Shown here in pieces: positions 13,401-26,299 of a stretch of DNA of 64,000 nt; positions within the stretch are counted from its first letter, which is position 1; every line of letters begins with the position of its first letter. A program made the position numbers and the translations under genes. The notes beneath the pieces were generated by a model. It saw nothing but the letters and a program-made list of their open reading frames with translations. It made no database searches and was not told where the DNA came from. The stretch is taken from NCBI RefSeq assembly GCF_036370855.1, contig NC_088100.1, forward strand, positions 108,482,387-108,546,386, in the 5' to 3' direction. This DNA comes from Dromaius novaehollandiae (lineage: Eukaryota; Chordata; Aves; Casuariiformes; Dromaiidae).

Positions 13401-15480
13401 ATCCACTTCATTCTGTCTAGTAAGAGGATTCCGCCAGCAAACATGCATACAGTTTTCTAAGAATAAAGAATGCAGAGAAAGGCAGCTCCAAAGGATATCA
13501 GGAAGATAAAAAGTGACAGATTGGTGTCATGTAAGAGAAAGTACAGCAGTAAATACCAGCACATTTCTTTCCATAAAAAGGCTCAAGAACGAGTAGGTAT
13601 AGCATAACATTCATATCATTCTTCATTATGACATTGTAAGTATTGACAGTAAATAGCATAACAGAAGATTATATCATCCCTGATGTGGCAGAATGCTCTC
13701 ATTTTATGTTCTCTGCTTTGTAGAGATTTAAATTTTTATTTTTTAATCACATATAAACATTACCTTCATATTATGAATACTACTGCTGCCACTGTACAAG
13801 TATAATTAACATGACTGGTTAGTATTTTCACTGATTACTTTCGTTATCTTACCTAAGATAACATATGTAGTTCTTTCACATATCTTTTCACATCTCAAAA
13901 CTGTAAATTTTTGAAATTTTCTGGCAATCTAGAAGTTAAACTCCTATTTGTGCAAACATGTCAGGTATTAGGGTTTAATGATGTGAACATTCTTAAATTA
14001 TGGAGGAATACAAATAATGCTGGCATAAAATTTTCTTTCTAGAAAACAAACATTGTCCAGAATTCACAAATAGGTTGAAAATAGAAGGGGACAGACTTCA
14101 AGGAGTCTCAACCCTTTTAAGCTAGATGGTTCTGCATACTCAGAAAATGATAACTATATTGACTTTTACCTGATTTTCAAATGTGCTGAGAATCCCTTGA
14201 TCATAAGGACAGCAATTGGACTTTTAGTTGTTCCTCATACTTCAGAAGCTTCAGACCTTGTTTCAGTAAGAATTAATACAACATAAACTGGTATGCCTCT
14301 CTGCTCTCTAATTTGCTCTAGGCAGAATTTCCCACAGCTGCCCGTAAGAATAGGATGGAACTGACTTCCATGTTAAACTGGCAGTTTTACCATCCTTAAA
14401 ACTCAGTTTCTAACAGTCATGAGAAGTGAGGTTTTCAACAGATGCAGTTCTCAGAAAAACTGCGTACTGGCTTTTCTGCTCCCACTGAGGATGAACTCTC
14501 ATGCAGACATGGGAATCAGAGTCAAAGAATGCTTTCAAAACTTGTTAGATCTTATTTTTAAAAAATAAATCAAAACAAAAAATGGCATTTACAGTTATAA
14601 CTGAGTGACATGAGTATGTAGCAGAAAAGGAAAACAGTGTCAATTTAGTCTTGATGCCTAATTAGTCAACTGTTCTTGCTTTTTTCTATCTTACCATTGG
14701 AATTCTTTGGCTCCTCAAGATCTGTGCTGTTTTCTTTAAATCTAGAGATATTGCTCTGATGTTCTGCACATACTGTATTTCCACAAATTGGAAGATTTTG
14801 GATACATGATACTTTAACACAATCTGAGGATTAAATAAATGAGAAGATTAATGCTATACATGTAATGCATGACAACACTTCATTACATGGAAGTGTTGAT
14901 TAATTGACATAATAGGGTTTTCTGATCAACTTTGCAACATTTAATGTTGCAGAGGGCAACACAGCAACATGTGATTTACAGCATGGAAAAATACTTCCAA
15001 GCAACTAAATTCTACAGAGGGCACAAATCTTCCCAAATGTGAAGGTGTCTTACCCAGACTCTTCCAATTCCTCAGAGAAGCTCTTTCTCCAACGTTGAAA
15101 TTCCTAAATTTGATAGCACATATGCCAGCCTCGCTAGCCTCCACAGGAAGCTGACAGGCAAAGTTGCCACTGTCTCCTGCCATGCCACAGGCTCACCATT
15201 AAGCCTTGACCTGCTCTGACTGCAGGACTGCATCCTGCCTAGATCTGAAGGATCTTTCAGACAGGGAACAGTAGTTACTTTGAACAGTCTTGGAATATCT
15301 ATCTTGGAAAAAGTCATCCATGTTATAAAAAACAAACTGGTATCTGTTCTCTTATAATAGCCTTTTCAAGATAGCAACAACACCACACTCTGTCTTCTAC
15401 ACTACTTTTTTTTAACAAGCCTTTGACAACACCGTCTCATGTTAGCTACTTAAAAACTTCCCTCTATTCTCTTTCTTGCA
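10460..15480. other. Non-genic stretch
   Basis: I see no supported gene. The longest frame (11889-12257, plus, 122 codons) has no recognisable domain, no CpG retention and lacks matching splice context. It is within chance expectation for this base composition. Confidence 0.5.
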
Positions 15481-15481
15481 G

Positions 15482-15594
15482 TCAGTACAAGCCTCCATTT
15501 TGTGTGCAGCACATCCCTAAAGAAACGGGGGATTATTTGCTTGCTGCTGTTGTCCACCTGGGCAAAAGACCTATACGTTTGTATTTACCCACAA
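15482..15594 (+). CDS. Possible internal exon, unidentified
   Basis: A strong acceptor (ctattctctttcttgcag) ends at 15481 and a good donor (acaa|gtaagg) follows 15594. The 113-nt interval is open in the frame that uses one leading base, and it codes for QYKPPFCVQHIPKE and on through GDYLLAAVVHLGKRPIRLYLPT. I do not recognise the protein. No neighbouring plus-strand exon with a compatible phase was found nearby. Acceptor-donor pairs around open frames arise often by chance, so this is a candidate only. Confidence 0.22.
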
Positions 15595-15599
15595 GTAAG

Positions 15600-17980
15600 G
15601 CAGGTGCCACTATGTGCAAATCAAACACTGCCCTGTGCATAAAACTTCTCAAGCTGGCTACATGCCTGGACGAATACAGGATCCCAGTTGTACTGCAGGC
15701 AGCTACATGAATAAAACATGCCTATGTGATGAGAGTAAGAACAGAGATGTTAACACATCTTTGATTTCAATGCAATTTAAAGGACCTAAATGTCATGGAT
15801 CACTTGGATAAAGGCATTTCCCTGTGGCTATCCATAAGGATGCCAGCACCACTTGGTATGTCAAGTATTAGTCCCTCATCTTGATAACACAGGGTGTTTG
15901 GCCTCACTAACCCCCAAATTCATGGGGATGTACATAATTATTTACATCATTTATTATTTTTGCCAGTATCACCATCTTGGGCCTCCACCTTCACTTGGAA
16001 TGAGAGAGGGTAAGGCAAGAGAGCCTTTTGCCCATTGGAACTCCATTCACTCCAGGAAACTCTACATGGGCGAATTCCAGAGGTATAACTGGTGTAAGAC
16101 TTCCAAAATTTTTGAAGGCACAAAATGTGATTTTTTTTCATTTTTTTTCCTTAGAAACATTACATATCTGCAGTGCTTACTTGGACAGCAATATCTTATC
16201 TACTTTAAGAATGAAAAACAGATTATGTGCAATATATTTAGCACTGTTAAAAAATTCTGTTAAGATATGTTATGGCACAATACATAAAGTACATGTATTT
16301 TAGTTTTACATAATCAAAAAAACCCACTTAGTAAAGGAGATGGGCTAAACTTCTCACTAAAGATCTTGCAGGTATTTGCCTCCTGTCATATCACTTAAGT
16401 GTGTGAAGGAAGTGGATGCTGAAAATAGAAAACATCAGTGTTGCTGACTTGCAAACAAAGAGGATGGTTATAGGCATATTCCAGAATCAGGACCTTTTTT
16501 TCATCTGATCAAAACCAGCATGCGGTTACAACCAGAGAATATTATCACACAGATACAGAAGAAAGTAATTGTAATGTTTGTAGCAGAACACAACGCTAAG
16601 ATTGAAGAAGAAATCTGGCCTACAGTATACAGGCCACAGATTACAGAAATTAGATTTGCTTAATACCTTAAGATTAGAAATAATAAAATATGTAGAAATT
16701 ATTAGAAATAATAAAATAAATACCTTCTTCTGAAATACCTTAGTTCTAAAAAGCATTCTGAAAATCTTCAGTGTAGCACTCATGATATCACTTAAAATAT
16801 TATTTTTGGCTTTTCAATATGCAAGAAATACTTTGCATACAGATTTCTTCATCTTTCAACTTTCTAAAATTTCTCTAGAAGGTGTTTTCTCAGAAAAAAA
16901 AGCAGTTTTCTAATGGCTGTTTCCCCCTGCCCAAGCCTTACATTTACAGTGTAGCCAGGGTGAAGTTAGTGCGCTCTTGTGAGCATCCAGCTCCACCCAT
17001 GCAAATGTATTAAAACAATAATTTCATCTTTGTCAAGATGTCATCTCTCCCTATATATCTAATGTCCCATCTGCTTTCCGCCTTTGTCTGTCATTCTTGC
17101 TCAAAACAGGAACAAAAAAACTTGGCCAGAAATGCCTTTGACTGAGCGCGTGTCCTCTGTCAGGTAACTTCAAGCAAACTGTAAGCCACTTAGGTTTAGC
17201 AGGATACAGTTTTCAGAGAAGGATGTAACAGCTATTGAGTTACTACTATACTTGAACTTTGCCATTTACCATTTGAGTTGAACAAGAGTTATTCTCAATG
17301 ACTTCAACAAAGGATGCTTGTACATAATTACAGAAGTCAACTGTGTTTTGAACTATAACAATTTATAAATAACTCCTGCAAATTCTAGAAAGGAGTCTTT
17401 AGTGCTTTATGTACAAAGTCCCAGTGAAAATTAATCCAGTAGCCAGTAGAAATATACCTTTCTGTGCACATCTTGCTCTGCACATATGAAAACATGCAAT
17501 GCTTAAATTATGAAATGTCCTTTTTGGAAATAAAAAAATGAGCTTTATATTTGAGGATGTTGCCTAAGTTGACTGTCCACCCTTAGAAGAGGTACAGAAG
17601 AGCCAGTGGAAATAGTAGTGTAACATCCACAGAATGGGCATTTTAGAGGATAGAGCCCAGGCAGACAGGCCATGCTCAGAGCCCAGCCAAAGCCATGTGA
17701 CCACATTACCGCAGCACTACTGAGCTTTAGCTAGTACACACTTCTCATGGGGGGTTTTAAGGGCTTGGACTTGCTGTCATGATAGCATGATCTCACTGAT
17801 CTCTGTTAACTTAGAGTGCTGTCAGATCTCCCTGGTGCCTGCTTGGATATACCAGAGATTTAACCAAAGCCTTCCAATACATGCTAATCCTGATACAGGA
17901 GAACTACTTTAGGACTGAGGACATAGTTCAGTTCCAGCACTGACAGATTGCTTGGTGCCTGTGAAAAGAGCAGTACGTAT
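15600..17980. other. Non-genic stretch with an AT-rich near-duplicate
   Basis: A local duplication of the motif 'attagaaataataaaata' lies at about 16673-16722, copies separated by a few bases. The 136-codon plus frame at 15853-16263 has no domain features and is treated as chance. Confidence 0.5.
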
Positions 17981-17984
17981 GAGA

Positions 17985-18105
17985 GTTAGACCCCAATACT
18001 GCAAAGACTTAGCCGGTATTTATTTTAAGCATGTGACTGTCAAGTTTCAAGGACCATTCATGTGATTGATGTGATGTATGTGGGTGCACCTTGCTGAATC
18101 AGTTT
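17985..18105. repeat. Ancient palindromic sauropsid repeat
   Basis: The block 'ccccaatactgcaaagactt', then 'ttttaagcatgtgactgtca', and later 'gcaccttgctgaatcag' has the order of a widespread reptile/bird foldback repeat (cctgcaaagactta ... gcatgtga ... tgctggatc). The two ends are roughly complementary. The family assignment is from memory and unnamed. Confidence 0.4.
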
Positions 18106-18109
18106 CTGA

Positions 18110-18854
18110 GGTATATTCTTAACTGAGAAGCAAATACTACTCCGTAAGAAAAAAAAATGAATTCTTCAGTTAATTTCAATATAAGCATCAAAAAAAGCAA
18201 AAGATGGAAATAACCTTTATAGTCAATATGGATGTAAGCTGTAGATAAACAGGAAAAAAAGGGGTGAGAGGCTATGTATTTCACTATCTTCTTCCAAAAA
18301 GTATCTGCTTTACTGTTGAAAGTTTTAAACCAGAGCCAATTAATCTTAGTTTCTGAAGCAATGTACATTTATTTTAGATTATTGCCAGATCTTAACTAAT
18401 TATTACAAACAATGATTTACAATACAGAGCTGTTAGAATATATCATTCAATGCTTCAGTTCTGTTTAAAGTGTAACATATTTAAATATTTTTGGTGAAAT
18501 TACAAACAGCAGAACATAAATGGATTATTATTTTGCATCTGAAATATGAATACTTAATGGTATAGAGATTAGGTTCCATATGTTTAGGTATAACAAATCT
18601 CACTGTGTGCAAATAGTCACTGATACTTTTAACCTTTCGTCTAGCTTTCACAATACAATGAATTAGATATTGGCATTCATGTTATGTAATGTCTTATACA
18701 GCAACTAAGAATTCTTCCGTTATGTAAACAGAGACCATTTATACTTATCTCTAGCAGAGAAAGCATCAAAATGGTCTTGTGCAATTGTATGGAGGCACAG
18801 AAACATCATGCAGCAGAAACATCACAGTTTTGTCTTTAGCTATGTCTTCCTCCA
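18110..18854 (-). other. Possible 3' UTR of the minus-strand candidate exon
   Basis: If the exon at 18855-18969 is real, transcription continues leftward through this AT-rich stretch. The first AATAAA on the minus strand that I find is at 18373-18368, giving a 3' UTR of roughly 0.5 kb. Nothing else is recognisable here. Confidence 0.25.
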
Positions 18855-18969
18855 TTAGTATCTAGTGCTAAATCCTGAGAAATCAAGCTTGGAAATCTCC
18901 TTTTCATTAGAAAAGCTTGTTCGGTCTATGCGAGAACTTGGGCTTCCAACTCTAGTCAGCCAGGATTTC
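18855..18969 (-). CDS. Candidate 3'-terminal coding exon
   Basis: On the minus strand a good acceptor (cttactatttttcttgcag) precedes 18969. One leading base completes a codon, then 37 codons end in TAA at 18857-18855. The peptide is hydrophilic and Ser/Arg rich ([18 protein letters not shown], then [19 protein letters not shown]), like a cytoplasmic C-terminal tail. Two CpGs survive in an otherwise CpG-poor region, as expected for coding DNA. The entry phase (one base needed) matches the exit phase of the candidate at 39496-39612 (two bases left), so the two can join in frame as ...MGVS-E-KSWLTR.... I do not recognise the gene. A chance exon remains possible. Confidence 0.42.
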
Positions 18970-20697
18970 CTGCAAGAAAAATAGTAAGAGAGGGTTAGCA
19001 TGCAATGAACCGTACATGTGGGGTTTGTTCTCCTACCGTGTTTTCCCTATTTAGGAGCCATATAAAGCATAGTCTTGTTCATTGAGGAAACTACCTCAAA
19101 TATGTCAAGTTGTTTCTCTGTTTTCCCTCTCTTCTTTAAAAGCAAAAAGAATTTTTGAACTAATTCACAGTATTTTACCTATCAGTGAAAGAGAAACTAT
19201 TGCATGATAAAAGGAGGTACACAAACAGCTGAAGTGCAGCAGACGACAGCATTTACAAAGACATTTATGTATGAGAAAAGTAATTTCTCATAATTTTCTA
19301 TTGTACTGAATCTAAGCAATAGGATGGAGAAGGTATTTGAGTGTAATATATTTAAAGAGATATGTATATCTATAAAAACACAAAGTTTTTATAACTAACT
19401 TAGTGATGTATAAACTGACACCAGTACTTAGCTGCAATTAGTATTAACAGAGGATTATCTGTTTCAATTCTAATTTAAAGGGCATAAAACAATTATGTTT
19501 TATTAACAGTTAATTCATTTATTGAAAATCACACTGAGCATTATAAAAATGCAATGTTCTTGCACTCAGACTTAATTTTGATATCCTTATGATGAGTATC
19601 GTGCATAGAGGCTGCTGATCTTGAGGCAGTACATAAAATACACCTGAGACACATGGTCTCTAACAAACTTTGTCTAACAAGACACATTTCTATGTGGTAA
19701 CATTTTTTAGACAATTTCTTACAGATCAATGTAACACATAAAAATGTCTCAAATATGTTTGCTGGCTATGTGAGACAAGCCATTTTCTCCAAATTGTCCT
19801 ACTGCTGCAGAGTATTAGTCTCATCACCAACATGGACTTCAGGACCTGCAAAACTCACCTCATTCTTGAAACTCTGTGCACAGCCTTCTGATTATGAATA
19901 TACATTCTTAATACTTTATTAAGAAAGCAGGTATGTCCCACTACTCTAGTATGTTGAAGTATAACCTTAGGAGTGTGCTTGCTGGATTACAGACTTGCAC
20001 AGTCAAGGAGCTCAAGGAGCTCTTTCCTATTTGACCACTATGAAAGAGATTATGTGTGGAAAGATTACCTAGAAAACACTAACCAGATACGGAAATCCCA
20101 TGTTTGAAATGAATCAGCTATAAGAGCTAATTTAGCCTACAACTGATACCAGCTATTCAAATTAATAAATAACTATTTTCATCAGATGTTCACACATCCT
20201 CACACCCCCCTTCACCCTGTTGTGAAAAACATCCCCCTTCTTCTCTATTTCAGAATATGAAGAACTTTCTAGTTAGGAGTACAAAACAGGATAGGAGTAC
20301 ATGAGCAAAACGAGAATCCAGATTTCTACTGTGCACTGGAGTCCAAACAGGAGTAAATCTGTTATGATGATCAGGTATTTCAACAGAAGGAGAAAAGCCA
20401 AGTAACAACAGAGTGATAAAAGACTGGTCCATATTGCTTCGTATTATGAAAAATTTGAAAAGCTCTCTGTTTATTTAGCAAAAAAAGTCTATAATATGTC
20501 TATATAACCTTGAGTTAGAAAAGAAAACCAACAGATAAATGAAATATCACTCAAAACCAAAATCTGTATTGTTTTTAGAAGACTAATGTGATACCCACAA
20601 GTGAACAAACACTTTTTCCCTTTACTTGAAGGTGAACTTGTCCCAGACAATACCCATGGAAATGTTATCTTCCTTGCCCAACCTTCACAACTGTATG
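18970..20697. other. Non-genic stretch
   Basis: AT-rich and without recognised repeats or coding signals. It would be intron if the flanking minus-strand exon candidates belong to one gene. Confidence 0.45.
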
Positions 20698-20762
20698 TTC
20701 TTTCTTTACGCATTGGAACTTGGTGCCTTCCAGTTCCCAAGTTCCAATGCGTAAAGAAAGAA
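20698..20762. repeat. Perfect 26-bp inverted repeat with 13-nt loop
   Basis: The left arm at 20698-20723 (begins ttctttctttacgcattgg) and the right arm at 20737-20762 are exact reverse complements. The loop is tgccttccagttc. A perfect stem of this length in old unique DNA points to a recent templated event, a hairpin-forming element, or an assembly artefact. Confidence 0.95.
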
Positions 20763-21007
20763 ACTCTGCAAACTCCGCACAGAGCAGAACTCTATCCAGG
20801 TCTGTTCAAATGAGTCATTCCTGTGAACTAGCCTGCAATATCTGCAACTGGACATTACACCACTCACTCTTTGGTAAATATTTTAATGGATGTATTTCTA
20901 AAGCAACAGTGCTTCCAACTGAGCCAAACCTTGAGAAAAACACCGAAAAAACTGTGGCGAAGTCAAAATGAGCTAATCTCAACTGTTTCCTACCACATTT
21001 TATTTCC

Positions 21008-21024
21008 CGGGCATTGCATGCCCG
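21008..21024. repeat. Short GC palindrome
   Basis: CGGGCA and TGCCCG face each other across TTGCA, beside the GC island that starts about 100 bp to the right. Possibly part of the same regulatory region. Confidence 0.6.
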
Positions 21025-21119
21025 TGTGACGATTCTTGGTTACGCTCTGATTTCACAGTTTAAGACAAAATTGACTGTGCAGAGACTACATGGACTGGGA
21101 TACACTTTAACAGTAGATT

Positions 21120-21480
21120 TATGAATTATGCGACTTCCCTGTCCTGCAGGGCAGATGGCGCCGTCCAGAAGAAAAGGCCGGGCAGCAGTCGGCAGCACCC
21201 AGGCTGCATATGGGGGACCCCCCGCAGCCAGGGGCTCCCCCGGGGTGCCCGCCATTTCGGGATAACCATCTGAGATGGCGCTGGGGGCATGAGCACCTGA
21301 TTCTGACTGGCTCACTCAGCTGCTGGCAGTGCCTGCCGATTGGCTGTCTCCAGTGCGCCCGCCCCACCCTGCCCTTCCAGAAGCTTCCTGCAGCCCTCCA
21401 GCCTCCCCTGCCCCCAGAGCAGCCCCATCCCTACTGGCTGCTGCAGCTGGGCAGGAACCCCCCCAAACAAGCCTTAGGGT
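21120..21480. promoter_or_regulatory. Orphan GC-rich, promoter-like island
   Basis: GC and CpG content jump sharply relative to flanks. Promoter-like motifs include two copies of AGATGGCGC in the same orientation (21153-21161 and 21273-21281), which resemble YY1 sites. There is also an inverted CCAAT box (ATTGG, 21339-21343) and a GC box (gcgcccgccccaccc, about 21355-21369). Frames are open on both strands (a usual side effect of high GC) but no protein is recognisable. No start exon with a clear donor is assigned; it may drive a noncoding RNA or an unannotated first exon. Confidence 0.5.
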
Positions 21481-21640
21481 ATTCGCAATCACATCCACCT
21501 CTCCAGGCAGCTGTTACTGAGCAGCAGCCACTCAGAGCATATTGATTTTTTATTATTTTATTTGGTTTTTACTTTCTTGGCTAGGTAAGTTCTGTAGTGT
21601 CTATATGCATTTATAAGTATACTTGAAATGGTGTCCTATC

Positions 21641-21693
21641 TGAACTTTAAACAGTATTTATGAACTTTGTATATGAACTTCGAACAGTATTTA
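21641..21693. repeat. Short tandem-like repeat, TGAACTT units
   Basis: Units tgaactttaaacagtattta (21641-21660) and tgaacttcgaacagtattta (21674-21693) differ at two bases. They are separated by a partial third unit, tgaactttgtata. Confidence 0.8.
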
Positions 21694-21699
21694 AATCAT

Positions 21700-24600
21700 G
21701 CATGTCTTTTCTTGTAGCCTTACGCACATATGCATATCCATTAACTTGGCTTCTGAGTGCTACTTGCGTTGACGCCTATTAGTTTAGGCCTCTCCTTCTT
21801 ACGAGCGCATTACCATGGTTCCTTGAACAGTATTTCCAGGGTTGGATGATCTTTCAAAGGAATTTTCTATCTGAAACAACTCTGAGTCCCCACAGGCTTT
21901 CCAAGGAATCTCTGCTGAGGTATGCAGAGCATTTTCAAACATGTTTGACCAGATCAAATCTGGAGGGTTCCCCAGAAATATTTATAGAGCCTTACCTCTT
22001 TGATACAAGATTATAGTAGCACTGCAATAAAAACCACTGAGCTATGAATACTATAGCTAGTAGAGTTACTTTATGTTCTCCCAATAAGAGCTTTTTAACT
22101 GAGATCTACGCTGTAACAGATTTTTCCAAAGTAAATGGCTTGGCTGTCACTATTCTCTGAATGAAATCTTTGCATTCTTTGATAAGGAGAAACCTACTCC
22201 AGTCCAGGAAGAACTAGGCTTCTTGTGATTTCAGTAGATGTGGGTGTGAAAAGTGGCAGGAAAGATAAGTATTGCTATCACTTGCTGTTAAGATCTGATG
22301 CAGTACTGGAAACAAACCCTAGCCTTCACTCCTTGGCATGTGACTGGGAAGCAAAATCAGAATTTGCAATAATAGAACTGATGAATGCTGTTAATGGCGC
22401 CTTATAAACTCATCTGACACCAGAGCACTGATGCAAAAGGAAGTGGTTTAAGGGGTTGGCAATAGGATATGTGGCTTTCTACTTCCTGGCTTCTAGTTCA
22501 AGTCGAAGTCTGATCATTCAGGGAGCAACAGCTGCCCATGGTTCACAGAAGAATAATACCATTATATGAGCTCCTAGTCTCCACTCCTGAAAAGACCATC
22601 ATAACAGCTTGTATTAGTTACACTTCTGTGGGCCAGCTCAGAGGCTAAGGTGTATATGGGGCAAGAAGCTTTTGCCAAAAATGGATTTTGGAGAGGATTT
22701 CTGTTTCAAATGCATTTGTTCTATTTGCCTAAAAAAATCATAACTTCCCCAGAGCTAATACTACAGCATCTTTCATGAATCCTGCGTCATTTACAATGAA
22801 AAAGAGAATTTATCTTTTGAGTGATGGAGGGGTTATGGGCAGGCCAAACAATAAACAAGTACATAAATAGTGCATTTGTCCTTTAATACACTGCATGTAG
22901 AACCATCTCTACACATAGGATGCTTCTATGGTAGTTCATTACTTATTGTATGCAAAAAGCCAAGCTCCATTTTATCCTCAGATTGCACCAATTTTGCAGT
23001 CTACAGAGCTAGAAATGGACCTGGAAAAGGACCTGCAGCATTAATACTTGGCTGAGCTAAGCATGATTTAGGACTATATGATTGTTTCCCTTCACCTTAA
23101 TTACAGCATCACTTACAGTGGAACAAGAGATAAAAGTGTGCTTTATTTAGAGTGAGAGAGAGAAAAATCTGGAAAAAAGAAAAAAAAGACTGAATTGCTC
23201 ACACTTTATTTTCATTTGTTTGTGATAAAATATTTGAGAGAACGTTGCTTTTTGAAGATTGTATTTATGTGCATGACAGTGTATAGACTAGAATTGTAAA
23301 TATTTATAAAATACCTCCAAAATGTTGTTGTATTCTGAAACAGTACTGTAAAGTTTTCATAAATCCTGATACTTACATGTTTGCAGAAAAGAAACGTGGA
23401 ATTCTTTTTCATTCCTATCTGGCTTCTGAGCTTTTAGGAAGAACGCTAGCCATTGTTTTCAAGCTTTTCTCTACGATCATAAGGGCTAAGAACATTTTAT
23501 TTAAAGTGTTTTTGGTTTATAAACCTGAAATTCACATATAAGCAAAGCCTCTAGCAACTTGGGTTTTTTAAAGTCTAAGTGTCATGAGAACTGTAATAAA
23601 ACATGGAGTAAACACTGCTGAACACCTCCATCTGTTATCAGTATAAACACTGTGTGCAAATGAATGCACATACAAATATACAAATGATGAATGCATAAAT
23701 TATTTCAGAAATTTTCATAAATCCCTCACATAGATTTAACACTAAGATTTATAAGTTTAGTTACAAGTTTTTGGTAAAGTTAAAATACTACAGGTATTTT
23801 TTCAGATCACACCACAATTCATATCAAATCAAACAAAATAATGTTTTCAAAACTACTTTTGTTAACAGGACAAATACTGGATTTCCTGGCCAGAAGGCCA
23901 CAGCATGTCATGGGCTGAAACATCTGTGAATCCAAGTTATTTCACTGCAAGATGACTAGAGTTTCACCTATTTCTACATTAGGGTCATTACATACAGATG
24001 CTGTGAAACCAGCTGACACACATCATTTTGCTTGTCCTTACTCCTCCATGTTTTGCATGAAGAAAAGCAGAGGAGCCAGGTGCATCACAAAACAGGCATA
24101 GCATCTAAGTCAGAGAGGGAAATTACTCAGGACCTGTCCATAGACTGTAGTGCACCATCTTAAAGATCCCCTAGCCAGTATGTCTTCACAGCCTGGCTGG
24201 CTCCAAAATAACACAGACCATCAGCCCAGCACACAGCATTAGCAGAGCTACAGCACCAGGCTGCAACAGCTATTTTGCTTCAGTTTTATTGCTGACTCAC
24301 TTGGGGCAACTTCCTGCATCTCTGCACAAAATGTTTCATATAGTACAGAAAACCTCTCTGCTCCTAGGTGAAGAACCAGAAGTTGGTACTGAGCCTTCCC
24401 AGTGCCCCTGCCTCTGCTCCCGCACAGGAGCGTAACACTAAAAGAGAAATCTGGAAACAGAATATACTGGGATCAATGTTGATGTAAAAAATAGCAGGAA
24501 GGATAACAGAAGCCTTGGTAACAGAATTATTTGACATGACATGAATAATAGTGTGACCTGAAAAGTTGCATTTAGCATTTTAACTTTACTAAAAGTAATC

Positions 24601-25980
24601 AAGGCAAGTAAAGCGGAGAAAACAAGTTCTGAAGTGAAAAAAACACATGAGGGGTCTCAGAGAGAAAGCTGGGGAGAATTACTTACTCTTTTGTGCAGGA
24701 TAAGGAAAAGGATTGAAGCTATTCAAAAGGCAAAGTCAAAAACCTCCTACTGACCATCATCCCCTGGTCCTAGTAATTTTGCAATTTTCAAAACTACGCT
24801 CTAGCTTGGGGTAAAACCTGAAGCCTCTTGACGTGAAATGCAGCTGCCTCGGCAGCTCTGCTAAACAGGGCCCCTGTGCTGCCATGGAAACTGCTGCACC
24901 CCCTCAGGGAACATGCGTCAGGTGATTTTTAAACTATTGTGCCTACTGCTTGATAAAACACCAAAAATGATGCTGGCAGCAGGCCACATCGTGGATCAGG
25001 ATCAGAGGCCTGCACTTCGTTGTGTGTCAGTGCCTTTTATACACATACCTTCGAGAGGAAGGGGGAAGGTGGATAAGGCAAAGTGCAAGGGAGAGGAATT
25101 TTAATGCATTTATTAGGATGACCCCACCAGAGTCCACCAACAAAATCAAAGCCAAGTAGCAGGCTCAGCTTCAGAGAAATAAAGTGAAAAAAGAGAAAAA
25201 CACCAGTAATCTAAGGATACAGGCCAAGGAGTGAGTGGGCTAGGAACCAAGCAACACACTCAAGCGTAGGTGGGGTGCCCCAGAATGAATTGACACCCAT
25301 TGGTGTGGGGAAGCCTGCACTGCTATTGTCTATTCGCTTACTGCTCCAGGCAGCAAGAAGGCAAGAATTTCTTGACCCAGTGGATATTTAGCAGAAGGTC
25401 TGTAACTGTTTTAGAAAGGGGAGAAAAAGATATTTAACCACAACTAGTGTTTGACTTTGTTTTTTAAACACAGCTGTCAAAGGAATGTTACTAATTTGTT
25501 TATATTTCTTCCTTTTCTGTCAAAGCCTAGCTAGCATTCAAGGTTAGCATTTCTCTAGAGAATACACAATGAGAATTTCTTTGAGGTACTATTTGAAAGT
25601 AATGTCAACTCTAAGGGCAAGTTAGCAAAACCTGATATATTAAAGATATGAATTAGATATGATACTCTGAGAATACTCAAGAAACTTCAAAAATACATAT
25701 TTTGGTGTCACATTTCTATTAATAAAACTTCTGAGAAAAATGACTTGTATGTTAATGTTCATCACATACTGTGTACGTTACCAGGCAAGATTGTCTGCTT
25801 ATGAAAAAGGATTGCTATTAATTCATGCTAGCACAGAGTTTGACTATGTTTTTTTTCTTTTAACTTTACTTTGCTATTCATATCTGATCTATGCTAAAAG
25901 TCTCCTTGTGTTAATTTAAAGACAAGGAATGATCCCAAGATGAATGATTTTAAGTCTGAAGATAAGTTTTTTTGATCTGC
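21700..25980. other. Non-genic stretch
   Basis: No recognised gene, RNA or repeat family. Small frames at 22225-22407, 22870-23055 and 24913-25104 have no features beyond being open. Confidence 0.5.
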
Positions 25981-25986
25981 AATGCA

Positions 25987-26299
25987 GAGATCTGTTGTGG
26001 ATTTTCCTATATATTGTTTTTGTAAACTTGAAGTGGAATTGAATGATTTACTTACAAATAGGCAATCACAAAAAGTGCATTTTTATAAAAATGTGGAAAC
26101 ACATCAGAATATCTCTTTGTTTAATTATGAGTTACACTACTTGAATTTGGCTTCTTTCATAAATCTTACTGGAAAAATATTAAGCAATGTTGCAGAAACC
26201 TGTTCCAAGAAGAGTAGTGAATTAAATGAGAGTACAAAGAGAAATTCAGCCATTTCAGTAATTGGAAGCATCTTTTATACCCACATTGACCTACAGAAG
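25987..26299 (+). CDS. Weak internal exon candidate, ectodomain-like
   Basis: The interval is open for 104 codons between an acceptor-like 'tttgatctgcaatgcag' and a good donor (cagaag|gtatga). The peptide has three N-glycosylation sequons (NIS, NLT, NES) and a few cysteines (CFC, TC), which would suit an extracellular segment. It shows no recognisable domain and no CpG retention. Frames of this length are expected by chance in 64 kb of AT-rich sequence, so I keep it only as a candidate. Confidence 0.18.

Noticed and set aside
15853..16263. 136-codon plus-strand frame
   Set aside because: Low complexity, no domain or CpG retention, and a length expected by chance in AT-rich DNA.
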